DNA from: Moraxella oblonga NBRC 102422
GTDB taxonomy: Bacteria; Pseudomonadota; Gammaproteobacteria; Pseudomonadales; Moraxellaceae
Direction: 5' to 3'
DNA: 64,000 nucleotides
Assembly (NCBI RefSeq): GCF_001598275.1
Contig: NZ_BCYQ01000009.1
Location: 28,272-92,271, forward strand
Each line of letters starts with the position of its first letter. Position 1 is the first letter of the stretch. Under the pieces are notes generated by a model, which was given only the letters and a program-made list of their open reading frames with translations, did no database searches and had not been told where the DNA came from. Shown piece after piece: positions 7,406 through 15,348 of the stretch. Both the position numbers and the translations under genes were made by a program.

Positions 7406-7558
7406 ATCTTAACTTTTGAACGCTTTCACCGTATCTCTCAAAAGTGGCGTTATTATAGCAAATTATTTGTATCCGTCAAGGAAAATTTTTCTAAAATGAT
7501 TAAAAAGTTTATAACTTTATGAATATTAATCATTTTTTAAAGATTAATTTTTGACAAA

Positions 7559-8047
7559 TTAATCTTTAAAGTTGTTGAATTGTAGTGGTACACCAAAAGA
7601 TTTTTCCTTTAAAAACGCCATGCACGCTTGTAGATTGTCTTTTTTCTTGTCAGATACACGGATTTTGTCGCCTTGAATGCTGGCTGATACTTTTAAATCA
7701 CTTTCTTTGACGGCTTTACTGATTTTTTTGGCGGTGTCTGAATCTAGACCATCTTTTAGATTGATGGTTTGTTTGGTATGTTTGCCTGACCCTACTTTTT
7801 CTTTTGGGTCTAAACATTGCAAATCCACGCCACGTTTGATGAGTTGTTTTTCAAAAATGGCATAGACGTTGTCAGCTTGTAATTCGTTGTCGCAGGTTAT
7901 GGTTACGGTTTTGTTTTTGTCGTTAAGCTCTACTGTGATGTCGCTACCTTTGAAGTCAAAGCGAGTAGCAATTTCTTTATCGGTATTGCCAATGGCATTG
8001 CGGACTTCTTGGATATTTAATTCTGAAACGATGTCAAATGAGGGCAT
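7559..8047 (-). CDS. yajQ: YajQ family nucleotide-binding protein
   Basis: A 162-residue member of the YajQ/UPF0234 family, two ferredoxin-like domains in one chain. In Xanthomonas and Pseudomonas a homologue binds cyclic di-GMP and works with a LysR regulator; in other species nucleic acid binding was described. The sequence carries the family signatures PSFDIVSELNIQEVRNAI, TRFDFKG near residue 29, QTINLKDGLDSDTAKKI in the second domain, and the ending FLKEKSFGVPLQFNNFKD. Length and start agree with the family. Transcribed alone on the minus strand, downstream of rnt. Whether this copy binds cyclic di-GMP cannot be judged from sequence. Confidence 0.93.
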   Translation of the reverse strand: MPSFDIVSELNIQEVRNAIGNTDKEIATRFDFKGSDITVELNDKNKTVTITCDNELQADNVYAIFEKQLIKRGVDLQCLDPKEKVGSGKHTKQTINLKDGLDSDTAKKISKAVKESDLKVSASIQGDKIRVSDKKKDNLQACMAFLKEKSFGVPLQFNNFKD

Positions 8048-8079
8048 GATTTTCTCCTTTAAATGGTTTTAATAAGATA

Positions 8080-8748
8080 TTACAAAACTTCATCATGATT
8101 TGTGTCGGTCTGCGTCTCGCAGGCAATCGGCAACATTGGCAGTTCATTAAAAATTTGACAAAACAGCTCTGCCGTCTTTTGGGTGTCGTACAAAGCAGAA
8201 TGGGCGTGGTCGTTGTCAAATTCAATTCCCGCCATTTTGCAAGTTTTGGCAAGTACGGTATGCCCATAAGCCAAAGCCGATAGACTTGCGGTATCTAGCA
8301 CGCTAAAGGCGTGAAAGGGCGATTGGCTTTTTGAGTTGGTGCGGGCAATTAAGGCATTTAAAAACGCCAAATCAAAATGGGCATTGTGTCCAACCAAAAT
8401 ACATTGACGGCAACCGTGGGCGTTTTTGATTTCTTTTAGTGCCTTAAAAATCTTGCGAATGGCTTGCTTTTCATCTTGGGCAATGCTTTTTCTAAATGGG
8501 CTATCTAGTTTGATGCCTGTAAATTCCAAAGATGATTGTTCCAAGTTTGCCCCAGCAAAAGGCTCAAGATGGGCATTAAAAGCCTCGCCTTGATACAATT
8601 TGCCTGTTTCATTCATCAAAATTGGAATGCAGGCAATCTCAAGCAGAGCGTCTGTTTGGGCGTTAAAGCCTGCCGTTTCCACATCAACAACAACAGGCAT
8701 AAAGCCACGAAAGCGTTTGGCAAGGGGGGATTTTTCTTTATCGCTCAT
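8080..8748 (-). CDS. rnt: Ribonuclease T
   Basis: RNase T is a DEDDh-type 3'-5' exonuclease that trims the 3' ends of tRNA, 5S and 23S rRNA. Exo motifs in order: DVETAGF near residue 24 (first Asp and Glu), [12 protein letters not shown] (motif II Asp), and [14 protein letters not shown] (motif III His and Asp). The protein has 222 residues, close to E. coli RNase T (215). The ATG at 8748 overlaps the pyrC stop as ATGA, which points to coupled translation and makes the upstream non-ATG start unnecessary. pyrC-rnt order is common in Moraxellaceae relatives as far as I recall. The C-terminal 15 residues are variable. Confidence 0.94.
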   Translation of the reverse strand: MSDKEKSPLAKRFRGFMPVVVDVETAGFNAQTDALLEIACIPILMNETGKLYQGEAFNAHLEPFAGANLEQSSLEFTGIKLDSPFRKSIAQDEKQAIRKIFKALKEIKNAHGCRQCILVGHNAHFDLAFLNALIARTNSKSQSPFHAFSVLDTASLSALAYGHTVLAKTCKMAGIEFDNDHAHSALYDTQKTAELFCQIFNELPMLPIACETQTDTNHDEVL

Positions 8749-9824
8749 TGTACCGACCACGCCAAAGTTTGTCCTGCCATTAGAGGGGTTAGATGTTTGC
8801 CATCAAGGTAGGGGTAATTATCAGGGATTAATTGTTCTTTTTTGATAAGGGTAATGGTGTTTTGATTGACGGGCAAGCCGTAAAATAAAGCCCCAAAACG
8901 ACTTGCAAAATTTTCAAGTTTATCAAGAGCATCCACACTTTCAAAGGCGGTGGCATACAAAGCTAAGGCGTGTGGGGCGGAATAACAGCCAGCACAGCCA
9001 CAAGCATTCTCTTTGGTGTGGGTTGCGTGTGGGGCAGAGTCCGTGCCTAAGAAAAATTTGGGATTGCCAGAGGTGGCAACTTCCAAAAGGCGTTTTTGGT
9101 GTGTTGCTCGCTTTAAGATTGGCAGGCAATAAAAGTGCGGTTTGACACCACCAACCAGCAAATGATTGCGGTTAAAAAGCAAATGTTGGGGGGTAATGGT
9201 TGCCCCAATATGCTGACCTTGTGCCAAACAAAAGTCGGCAGCATCGGCAGTGGTGATATGCTCCATTACGATTTTAAGATTGGGGAAATTTTTGATGATA
9301 ACAGATAAAATTTCGTCCAAAAAGCGTTTTTCACGGTCAAAAATATCAACATCGCTATGGGTTACTTCACCGTGAACCAGCAGGGGAATGCCGTGCTTTT
9401 GCATTGCTTCAAATACTGCCCCACGCCCCAAAATGTTGGTAACGCCATCGGCTGAATTGGTCGTTGCACCAGCAGGGTAGAGCTTGACGGCTTGCACCAC
9501 GCCTGATGCTTTGGCACTGGCAATTTCATCGGCACTGGTGTGGTCAGTAAGATATAAAACCATTCTTGGGTCAAATGTTGCCTTTTTGTGTTCATCAATA
9601 TCTGCCTGTGCCAATGCCGTCAAAATCCGCTCACGGTAGGCAATCGCTTCAAGGGTTGTTTTGATGGGCGGGACAAGGTTTGGCATACAAATGACACGGT
9701 GAAAGCTCATCGCTGCGTGCGGTACGGTGGTGGCAAGCGCTTCATTATCTCGTAAGTGGATGTGCCAATCGTCTGGGGCGGTGATGACAAGTTTTTGGGT
9801 TAAAGTGGGCATGGGTATGGTCAT
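8745..9824 (-). CDS. pyrC: Dihydroorotase
   Basis: PyrC closes carbamoyl aspartate to dihydroorotate, the third step of pyrimidine synthesis. Zinc ligands of the amidohydrolase fold are in place: DDWHIHLRD (H-x-H) near residue 20, the lysine that is carboxylated in [13 protein letters not shown], the later His residues in LVHGEVT and VMEHITT, and the Asp in LGTDSAPH. Substrate-binding MPNLVPP is also seen. At 359 residues it is close to the class II (E. coli-like) enzyme of 348. The first ATG is used; a second at codon 5 would also fit. The rnt gene follows with a 4-base overlap. Confidence 0.96.
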   Translation of the reverse strand: MTIPMPTLTQKLVITAPDDWHIHLRDNEALATTVPHAAMSFHRVICMPNLVPPIKTTLEAIAYRERILTALAQADIDEHKKATFDPRMVLYLTDHTSADEIASAKASGVVQAVKLYPAGATTNSADGVTNILGRGAVFEAMQKHGIPLLVHGEVTHSDVDIFDREKRFLDEILSVIIKNFPNLKIVMEHITTADAADFCLAQGQHIGATITPQHLLFNRNHLLVGGVKPHFYCLPILKRATHQKRLLEVATSGNPKFFLGTDSAPHATHTKENACGCAGCYSAPHALALYATAFESVDALDKLENFASRFGALFYGLPVNQNTITLIKKEQLIPDNYPYLDGKHLTPLMAGQTLAWSVQ

Positions 9825-9916
9825 GGCAAACTTGATGAGGATGGAATTGATATTTTAAGGGTTGGAGGAATTTTGTCAAGGTAAAAATATGGCTAATTTT
9901 ATCACTGTATCGGTAA

Positions 9917-9943
9917 TAAAAAACCGCCCAATTAAGGGCGGTT
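9917..9943 (-). terminator. Intrinsic terminator of tRNA-Ser
   Basis: Perfect arms AAACCGCCC and GGGCGGTTT with an AATT-containing loop, then TTT on the minus strand, begin 9 bases after the end of tRNA-Ser. It separates the tRNA from pyrC. Confidence 0.8.
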
Positions 9944-9951
9944 TCATATAA

Positions 9952-10041
9952 TGGCGGAAGCTGAGAGATTCGAACTCTCGGAGGACTCGCACCCTCGCCG
10001 GTTTTCAAGACCGGTGCATTCAACCGCTCTGCCAAGCTTCC
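9952..10041 (-). tRNA. tRNA-Ser (UGA)
   Basis: A 90-base class II tRNA on the minus strand with encoded CCA. The acceptor GGAAGCT pairs with AGCTTCC, the anticodon loop CTTGAAA gives anticodon UGA between ACCGGT/ACCGG arms, and a long variable arm (CGAGGGTGCGAGTCCTCCG region) is typical of serine tRNAs. The T arm is GAGAGTTCGAATCTCTC. No other gene lies in the transcript before its terminator. Confidence 0.97.
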
Positions 10042-10118
10042 AATGAGTGCGTATTATATAGAAAAATTGGCATATTGCAAGCACTTTTTTAAAAAAGTTG
10101 CTAAATTTTTGATTTTAA

Positions 10119-10829
10119 TCAAAAAAATGAAAAGACTTTGGGCTGTCGTCTGGGTGTGCTAATCTCTTCAATGGTGATTTGGTTGGCGGTTCGGCAGTTT
10201 TTTTGGGGGTGAAAAATATCTCGTGCCAATGCCACTATTTCGTAGATTGTTCTGCGTGAGTGAATCAAGTTGTTGTCTATATTTGTCCATGAGGTTGGCA
10301 TGGCAAGGGGGGCAGGCTGTGGTATCGTGGCAACCCCTGCTTTGGCAAATTGGCGTCTGGCTCGTGCCATGTGATAGCGGTCTGTGACTAAATAGACGCT
10401 GTCGGTTAGCTCGTGATGGGTGAGCAGTTTGGCGGTAAAAATGGCATTTTCGCAGGTATTCATACTAGCGTTGTCGCTGATGATGGCAGCATGAGGCAAG
10501 GAGGCTTTGATGTGTTCGTGCATCCATGGGGATTCTGCACCACTGGTGATGATGGGTAGTGGTTGTTGCGAATACATGGCAATGGCGGAATCAGCACGGC
10601 TTTGGCTATAATGGTTGAGTGCGATGTCTTGGTTTTTTTTGGTTAGCCCTCCTCCCAATACGGTGATGGCGGTGGCAGTGGTGGGGGTTTTGAGGGTAAA
10701 TTTGCTAAATGTATCTAGTGCCAATACACCCACGTCTGAAAAAATGGGTGTAAATACCGATAAGGTAACCAGTGAGCTAAATATCATCAGCACCCTGACA
10801 AACCGCCAAATTTTTCGCCAAGCCCCCAT
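10119..10829 (-). CDS. DUF218/YdcF-like membrane-anchored protein
   Basis: A 236-residue protein with one N-terminal membrane helix (about residues 10-35) and a DUF218 domain outside or at the membrane. Domain marks: ITVLGGGLTKK, the helix ADSAIAMY, ITSGAESPWMHEHIK, SDNASMNTCENAIFTAKLL, and YLVTDRYHMARARRQFAKAG. DUF218 proteins (SanA, ElyC, YdcF) act in envelope integrity and peptidoglycan or undecaprenyl metabolism, though the biochemistry is unclear. The ATG at 10829 lies 2 bases after the murB stop, so the gene is coupled to murB, which fits an envelope role. An upstream TTG in frame overlapping murB is less likely. Confidence 0.82.
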   Translation of the reverse strand: MGAWRKIWRFVRVLMIFSSLVTLSVFTPIFSDVGVLALDTFSKFTLKTPTTATAITVLGGGLTKKNQDIALNHYSQSRADSAIAMYSQQPLPIITSGAESPWMHEHIKASLPHAAIISDNASMNTCENAIFTAKLLTHHELTDSVYLVTDRYHMARARRQFAKAGVATIPQPAPLAMPTSWTNIDNNLIHSRRTIYEIVALARDIFHPQKNCRTANQITIEEISTPRRQPKVFSFF

Positions 10830-10831
10830 GA

Positions 10832-11887
10832 CTAATCTACCCAAACAGGCTCACGCACCAAATTAATACCAAATTTATCATGTACTGCCATGATGATAAA
10901 ATCTTGGGCGGTTTTAATGTCTTGTTGTGTGGCGACATATGGAGCGTGATTGGTGAGTACCAAGGCTTGGTTTTGGTGAGTGAGAATGGGGAAAATGCCT
11001 TTGCCCTTTAAGCCTGCTTTGTCAATCAGCCAACCTGCGGGTAGTTTGACAAGGTCATCATTAACGGGGTAGCTAGGTAAGTCAGCAAATTTCTCTTTTA
11101 AATGGATAAAATCCTGCATGGGGATAATGGGATTTTGGAAAAATGAGCCACAATTTGCCAAAACCGTAGGGTCTGGTAATTTAGCTTGACGAATTTGCAC
11201 CACTGCATTAAATACATCAATAGGGTGGGGCGTGGGGCGTGCGTTTTGGTTGGCAAAATGCTGGGCGACTTGTGCCAAATCACCATAATTTGTAATAACT
11301 TTGTCAGTATTTTTGTGAAGTTTGAATATCACATGACTAATCAAGTAGCGGTTTGGGTTGTCTTTAAAAATGCTGTGGCGATAATCAAAATGACAATCAG
11401 TATTATCAAACGTACATTGCTTGCCACTTGTTAAATCGATGGCGATGACTTTTTCAATAAAATCAGAGACTTGTATGCCGTATGCTCCGATGTTTTGGAT
11501 AGGGCAGGCTCCCACCAATCCAGGTATGAGAGCGAGATTTTCAAGCCCATACCAACCTCTATTTAGGCAGGTTTGTATAAACGTGTGCCAATGTTCACCG
11601 CAAGCGACCTGTACCGTAATGTCGTTATCATTCTCATTTATGATATCAATGCCTATGAGTTTGGGTAGTAGCACCATCGCATGAAGTTTGCTTGGTAAAA
11701 TTACATTGCTACCACCTGACAACACAAACAATGGCAAGCCATGCTCTTTGGCGACATTATTTGCAAAGATAATATCATCACATAATGTCTTGGCATCATC
11801 AAGTGGTAGGGCATAACGTGCCATGCAGGATAATGCCATGGTGTTGTGGTGGGATAAGTCGTAGTCAAGGATAAGGCGGTGTGTCAT
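10832..11887 (-). CDS. murB: UDP-N-acetylenolpyruvoylglucosamine reductase
   Basis: MurB reduces UDP-GlcNAc-enolpyruvate to UDP-MurNAc with NADPH and FAD, the second committed step of peptidoglycan synthesis. FAD-binding marks are FVLSGGSNVILP and LIPGLVGACPIQNIGAYG. The catalytic serine lies in NCGSFFQNP, and the C-terminal REPVWVD carries the final glutamate. It is a type I (E. coli-like) MurB of 351 residues, keeping the YRHS-type tyrosine (DYRHSIF). The ATG at 11887 overlaps the stop of the phosphatase gene as ATGA; the in-frame TTG further up is not needed. The DUF218 gene follows immediately. Confidence 0.95.
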   Translation of the reverse strand: MTHRLILDYDLSHHNTMALSCMARYALPLDDAKTLCDDIIFANNVAKEHGLPLFVLSGGSNVILPSKLHAMVLLPKLIGIDIINENDNDITVQVACGEHWHTFIQTCLNRGWYGLENLALIPGLVGACPIQNIGAYGIQVSDFIEKVIAIDLTSGKQCTFDNTDCHFDYRHSIFKDNPNRYLISHVIFKLHKNTDKVITNYGDLAQVAQHFANQNARPTPHPIDVFNAVVQIRQAKLPDPTVLANCGSFFQNPIIPMQDFIHLKEKFADLPSYPVNDDLVKLPAGWLIDKAGLKGKGIFPILTHQNQALVLTNHAPYVATQQDIKTAQDFIIMAVHDKFGINLVREPVWVD

Positions 11888-12336
11888 TGGGGGTGTTTCC
11901 AAGTATCAATCCAGTGTTTGCTGGCTTGCTCAATATGCTCAAACATCACATCAAAGTCGCTGATGTTGCCATAATAGGGGTCAGCCACAGGTGTGCGGTC
12001 AAATGCTCCCACACGAGCGGTGGCATTAGCAGGCATGATTTTGCGGATATCGTCTAGGTTGTTTTTGTCCATCGCAAAGATAACATCAAAATCATAAAAA
12101 TCTTGTATGGTAAGCTGTCTGGCTCGCAAATGCGACAGTTTATAACCCAAACCTTCGCCCACTTCTATGGCTCGGCTGTCAGGGGCTTTGCCCACATGAT
12201 AATCGGCTGTTCCTGCTGAATCAAAGTGGATTTTGAGAAAATTGTCATGGGCAAGTTTGGTCATCACTGCCTCAGCAGAGGGGCTACGGCAGATGTTGCC
12301 AAGACAAACAAACAAAACAGAACGGGGTGTGTTCAT
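11884..12336 (-). CDS. Low molecular weight protein tyrosine phosphatase
   Basis: A 150-residue LMW-PTP. The active-site loop VCLGNICRSPSAEAV holds nucleophile C11 and R17, and the general acid is in the DPYYG motif near residue 120 (VADPYYG). The DSAGTADYHVG segment is also typical. Many bacterial members dephosphorylate tyrosine kinases for capsule or exopolysaccharide, but no such kinase or capsule genes lie nearby; members of the eukaryote-like group can act on other phosphoproteins. It is the first gene of a coupled group with murB and the DUF218 gene (ATGA overlap with murB). Confidence 0.92.
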   Translation of the reverse strand: MNTPRSVLFVCLGNICRSPSAEAVMTKLAHDNFLKIHFDSAGTADYHVGKAPDSRAIEVGEGLGYKLSHLRARQLTIQDFYDFDVIFAMDKNNLDDIRKIMPANATARVGAFDRTPVADPYYGNISDFDVMFEHIEQASKHWIDTWKHPQ

Positions 12337-12401
12337 GGCACGCTCCTTTGGGGTAATGGGTTATTGTAGCATATTTTGGGGTGGTGGGGGTGGGTTTTGG
12401 G

Positions 12402-13586
12402 TTAATGGGTTGTAAATAGGGATTTTTCAGGTGTAAACACATACTCTTTATAAAAAGTATCTATCGCTTTTCCTGTACCTCTTTGCCCATATCTATTGCC
12501 TTCCCAAGCCCATACTTCGCCATTTTTTGTTAGTAATGCGGATATATAGGCATTTCTTACAAAAGAAACAGCCATAAGATTGTTTGCGATAAGTGTGGGT
12601 TTGGTGATTTTATACATTGATGATTCGCCAGCATTTGGGCTTTTGCCCACCAAATAATCTCCCCAAATGTACAAATCACCATTAACGGTGTTTGCTGAGA
12701 AATTGGATATATTGACAACTTGTGATAAACCCTTAACTCTTCTTGGCAATAAAAGTGCTTTATTATTGGTTTCTTCCGCTATTGTTTCTAAATCGCCCCA
12801 AGCCCAAACTGTACCATCATCAAGCAAGGCAAAATCTGTGATGCCATGAGCAAAATCTACCACTTTTTTATCAAAAGGAATTTGACATATCTCGCCTTGT
12901 TCTGATTGATGAGTTTTTTGAAAACCTTCCTTGCAAGCTGTTGTAAAAAGATTGCCATCTTTGTCTAAGGCTAAAATATAGCCAGAATTGGCATCTACCC
13001 TAGCAATGTTTTTTAATCCTGAAATTTTGATTGGTGCTGATACTTGTTTGTCTTGTAAATTTTTTAAAATTTTCCATTCATTACTTCCCAAATAGAACAC
13101 TTCGCCATTTTTGTTTAAAAATACAGATGAGCCAGAACCAGCACTAATATCCACGATATCCTCCACCCCCTCTATCCTCCTAGGTTTATAGATAAAATCA
13201 CTGTCATCATTGGGGTCTACATAACCATCATAATTACTTCCCCAACCCCAGACACTGCCGTCCTTTTTAAGCATTAGTATGTGTCCAATACCAGCTGAAA
13301 CAGCAACCACATCAGTTATGCCTTCTACCTGCTTTGGGGTAGGGTCAAATCCACCCGATGCAATATTGCCACTACTGCCATCCCAAGTCCATAATGTCCC
13401 ATCGTCTTTTACGCCAACAGCAGTTGTGGCAGTCATCGCTACTTTTTTAGGTTCTATGATAATGTCTAAAGGTTTTTCTAATGGCGTGTCAGGAATGTTG
13501 GCGGTGGGGTATTTGTCATTACAAGCTGTTAGGGCAACAGATAGACATAAAAAAAGAGCGGATAGAATTTTAGTGGGTGTTAACAT
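12402..13586 (-). CDS. RCC1-repeat lipoprotein
   Basis: A 394-residue protein with a lipoprotein signal (LTAC, acylated C22) and then a run of about seven RCC1-like repeats, predicting a seven-bladed propeller. Recurring units are DDGTLWTWDG, KDGSVWGWGSN, KNGEVFYLGSN, KDGNLF, DDGTVWAWGD, GDLYIWGD and KNGEVWAWEGNRYGQRG, spaced about 50 residues apart and linked by P-x-x-V-x-G-(I/L)-x-x-V segments. Such lipoproteins are exported to the envelope and usually act in binding other proteins; the partner is unknown. It stands alone on the minus strand with its own 220-base upstream region. Propeller type is well supported, function is not. Confidence 0.82.
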   Translation of the reverse strand: MLTPTKILSALFLCLSVALTACNDKYPTANIPDTPLEKPLDIIIEPKKVAMTATTAVGVKDDGTLWTWDGSSGNIASGGFDPTPKQVEGITDVVAVSAGIGHILMLKKDGSVWGWGSNYDGYVDPNDDSDFIYKPRRIEGVEDIVDISAGSGSSVFLNKNGEVFYLGSNEWKILKNLQDKQVSAPIKISGLKNIARVDANSGYILALDKDGNLFTTACKEGFQKTHQSEQGEICQIPFDKKVVDFAHGITDFALLDDGTVWAWGDLETIAEETNNKALLLPRRVKGLSQVVNISNFSANTVNGDLYIWGDYLVGKSPNAGESSMYKITKPTLIANNLMAVSFVRNAYISALLTKNGEVWAWEGNRYGQRGTGKAIDTFYKEYVFTPEKSLFTTH

Positions 13587-13808
13587 GGTAACTTCTCCTT
13601 GTGAGGGCTTGTGGGATTATACGTTGGTTTGGGTGGTTTGTATAGCCAAATGTTGGGTGGTTATGATAAACTGCTCTGATAAATTTAAGTAACGTAATTT
13701 ACCAAAAAATCACACAAACACCACCACAAACTACAACCAATTATCTTGTGGTAAGGCAAGCGTTCTATAATCAAAATAATTTCCAACCGCTCTTTTTGAG
13801 GATTTTTT

Positions 13809-14042
13809 ATGAAAAAGTTATTCGTTGCCATTTGTGGTGCAAGCCTGCTTTTGACCGCTTGTGCTACCACCAATCCACAAACCAACACCCAAACCCGTAA
13901 TACTGTACTAGGTAGTGCTGCTATCGGTGCCGCCATCGGTGCATTGAGTCAAACTGATGACGGTGATCGCAAAGACATCGGTAAGGCTGCCGCCATCGGT
14001 GCGGTAACTGGTGCTGGTGCAGGTTATGCCATTACTCGCTAA
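13809..14042 (+). CDS. Small glycine-zipper lipoprotein
   Basis: A 77-residue lipoprotein: signal peptide with lipobox LTAC (C18), a short Thr/Asn/Gln linker, then two glycine-zipper stretches, VLGSAAIGAAIGALSQ and AAAIGAVTGAGAGYAI. Glycine-zipper lipoproteins of the YMGG/SlyB type sit in the outer membrane and can help membrane stability, but this one has no known partner. GAGG-rich ribosome binding site and a strong terminator right after the stop show a single-gene unit. Confidence 0.82.
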   Translation: MKKLFVAICGASLLLTACATTNPQTNTQTRNTVLGSAAIGAAIGALSQTDDGDRKDIGKAAAIGAVTGAGAGYAITR

Positions 14043-14053
14043 TATGATGAGAT

Positions 14054-14083
14054 AAAAAACGCCCTAATGTGGGGCGTTTTTTT
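14054..14083 (+). terminator. Intrinsic terminator of the glycine-zipper gene
   Basis: Arms AAACGCCC and GGGCGTTT with a short loop, ending in seven T, 12 bases after the stop codon. Confidence 0.85.
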
Positions 14084-14203
14084 ATTTGATGGATGAATTT
14101 TTCAAGGTTTCTTGTTAGGAAATGATACATTTCCAAATATTGATTGTTTTTTGGTAAAATCCGTTTATAATGATAAAAATTTTCATTAACAAGAGAGACG
14201 ATT

Positions 14204-14806
14204 ATGTCAAAAACTACCCTACAAACGGTTGCCGAAACTCGCCGTTCGGTCTATGCCCTAAACAAAAACCTACCCATCAGCACCAATGATATTAACCAAA
14301 TCGTTGAGCATGCATTGCTACACACCCCATCATCATTTAACTCTCAATCTACTCGCCTAGTGGTACTTCATGGGGCAGAGCATGAAAAGCTGTGGGAAAT
14401 TGCTAAGGCTGAACTTGCCAAAATCGTCCCTGCTGACAAATTTGCCCCTACCGAAGCCAAGCTAAATATGTTTAAAGCAGGTGCGGGTACGGTGTTATTT
14501 TTTGAAGATACAGACGTGGTAAAAGGTCTACAAGAGCAGTTTTCTGCCTATGCCGACAACTTCCCAATTTGGGCTGACCATGCCAATGCGATGACTCAAT
14601 ATGCCATTTGGACAACGCTTGCTAGTGAAAATGTGGGTGCAAACTTGCAACATTATAACCCTGTGATTGATGCCAAAGTGGCCAGCACTTGGGACATTCC
14701 AGCCAACTGGCAACTAAGAGCTCAGTTGGTGTTTGGTGGTATTGAAGCTCCTGCTGGTGAGAAAAGTTTCGCTCCTGTGGCAGACAGACTTAAAGTGTTT
14801 GGTTAA
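14204..14806 (+). CDS. Nitroreductase family oxidoreductase
   Basis: A 200-residue FMN-dependent nitroreductase-fold protein of the short, HBN1/YdgI-like group. Marks: RRSVYALNKNLPIS for FMN phosphate contact near residue 14, HTPSSFNSQSTRLVVL for the typical SSFN-Q motif, the dimer region WADHANAMTQYAIWTTLASENVGANLQHYNP, and the ending F-G-x-x-E-x-P-A-G-E-K. Physiological substrate is unknown; such enzymes reduce nitro compounds or quinones with NAD(P)H. Single-gene unit with its own terminator downstream. Confidence 0.88.
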   Translation: MSKTTLQTVAETRRSVYALNKNLPISTNDINQIVEHALLHTPSSFNSQSTRLVVLHGAEHEKLWEIAKAELAKIVPADKFAPTEAKLNMFKAGAGTVLFFEDTDVVKGLQEQFSAYADNFPIWADHANAMTQYAIWTTLASENVGANLQHYNPVIDAKVASTWDIPANWQLRAQLVFGGIEAPAGEKSFAPVADRLKVFG

Positions 14807-14820
14807 TTTATGGAGCAAAA

Positions 14821-14848
14821 AGAGATGGGAGACCATCTCTTTTTTTTG
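14821..14848 (+). terminator. Intrinsic terminator of the nitroreductase gene
   Basis: Arms AGAGATGG and CCATCTCT around GAGA, followed by eight T, 14 bases after the stop. Confidence 0.85.
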
Positions 14849-15304
14849 ATTAAAGTACGCCTAGTACATTCAAATTTGATAGGGTTTTGAAGTGAATTGG
14901 GATAAAAATAAGAACAATCATACTTTTTTTAAAGAAAAGCTTGCAGTTGATATTCATCATGCCAACAAGAGCTTTGACGATAAAATCACCCAATCACCCA
15001 ATCTGATAAAATTAAAATCAACCTTAATTTATGGAATTAAGTGGGCTAGGTAGCCATTTTTAATGCAAAAACACAACTGTGTGCTATGTCAAGTGCCAAC
15101 ATGCGATAGAATGTTCTCTTATCTACTCTTTGCTAAGGGGGGTGGTATGTATTTTGGATTTATAATGTCATTCTAAAATATACCAAAACAATCTAAAATT
15201 ACCACAAATTTATTTTCAGCGGTAGGGGCAAATTACAACTTATCCCCTACAATCCGTAGTGGATTTAAGTTCGTTGGGTATATATTCAAAGTTATTTTAA
15301 CACC
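14849..15304. other. Long intergenic stretch with a gene-remnant-like frame and a palindromic repeat
   Basis: No convincing gene is present. A 53-codon frame opens with GTG at 14892 and stops at 15053; its product is Lys/Asn-rich, has no ribosome binding site that stands out, and looks like a decayed fragment or chance. At 15222-15250 a palindrome GTAGGGG...CCCCTAC resembles repeats at 34663 and 63951. The rest is AT-rich and lacks recognisable RNA folds. The piece may be the scar of an old insertion. Confidence 0.4.
15222..15250. repeat. Palindromic dispersed repeat, copy 1
   Basis: Imperfect palindrome with perfect GTAGGGG/CCCCTAC ends and an AATTacAAcTT-like core. The core and one or both arms recur at 34663-34690 and 63951-63980, always between genes. 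Confidence 0.5.
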
Positions 15305-15338
15305 ACAAAAACAGGGCGGTATTGAAACCGCCCTATTT
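15305..15338 (-). terminator. Intrinsic terminator of lon
   Basis: Arms AGGGCGGT and ACCGCCCT with an ATTGAA loop, followed on the minus strand by TGTTTTTG, 10 bases after the lon stop codon. Confidence 0.8.
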
Positions 15339-15348
15339 TGCCACTTCA

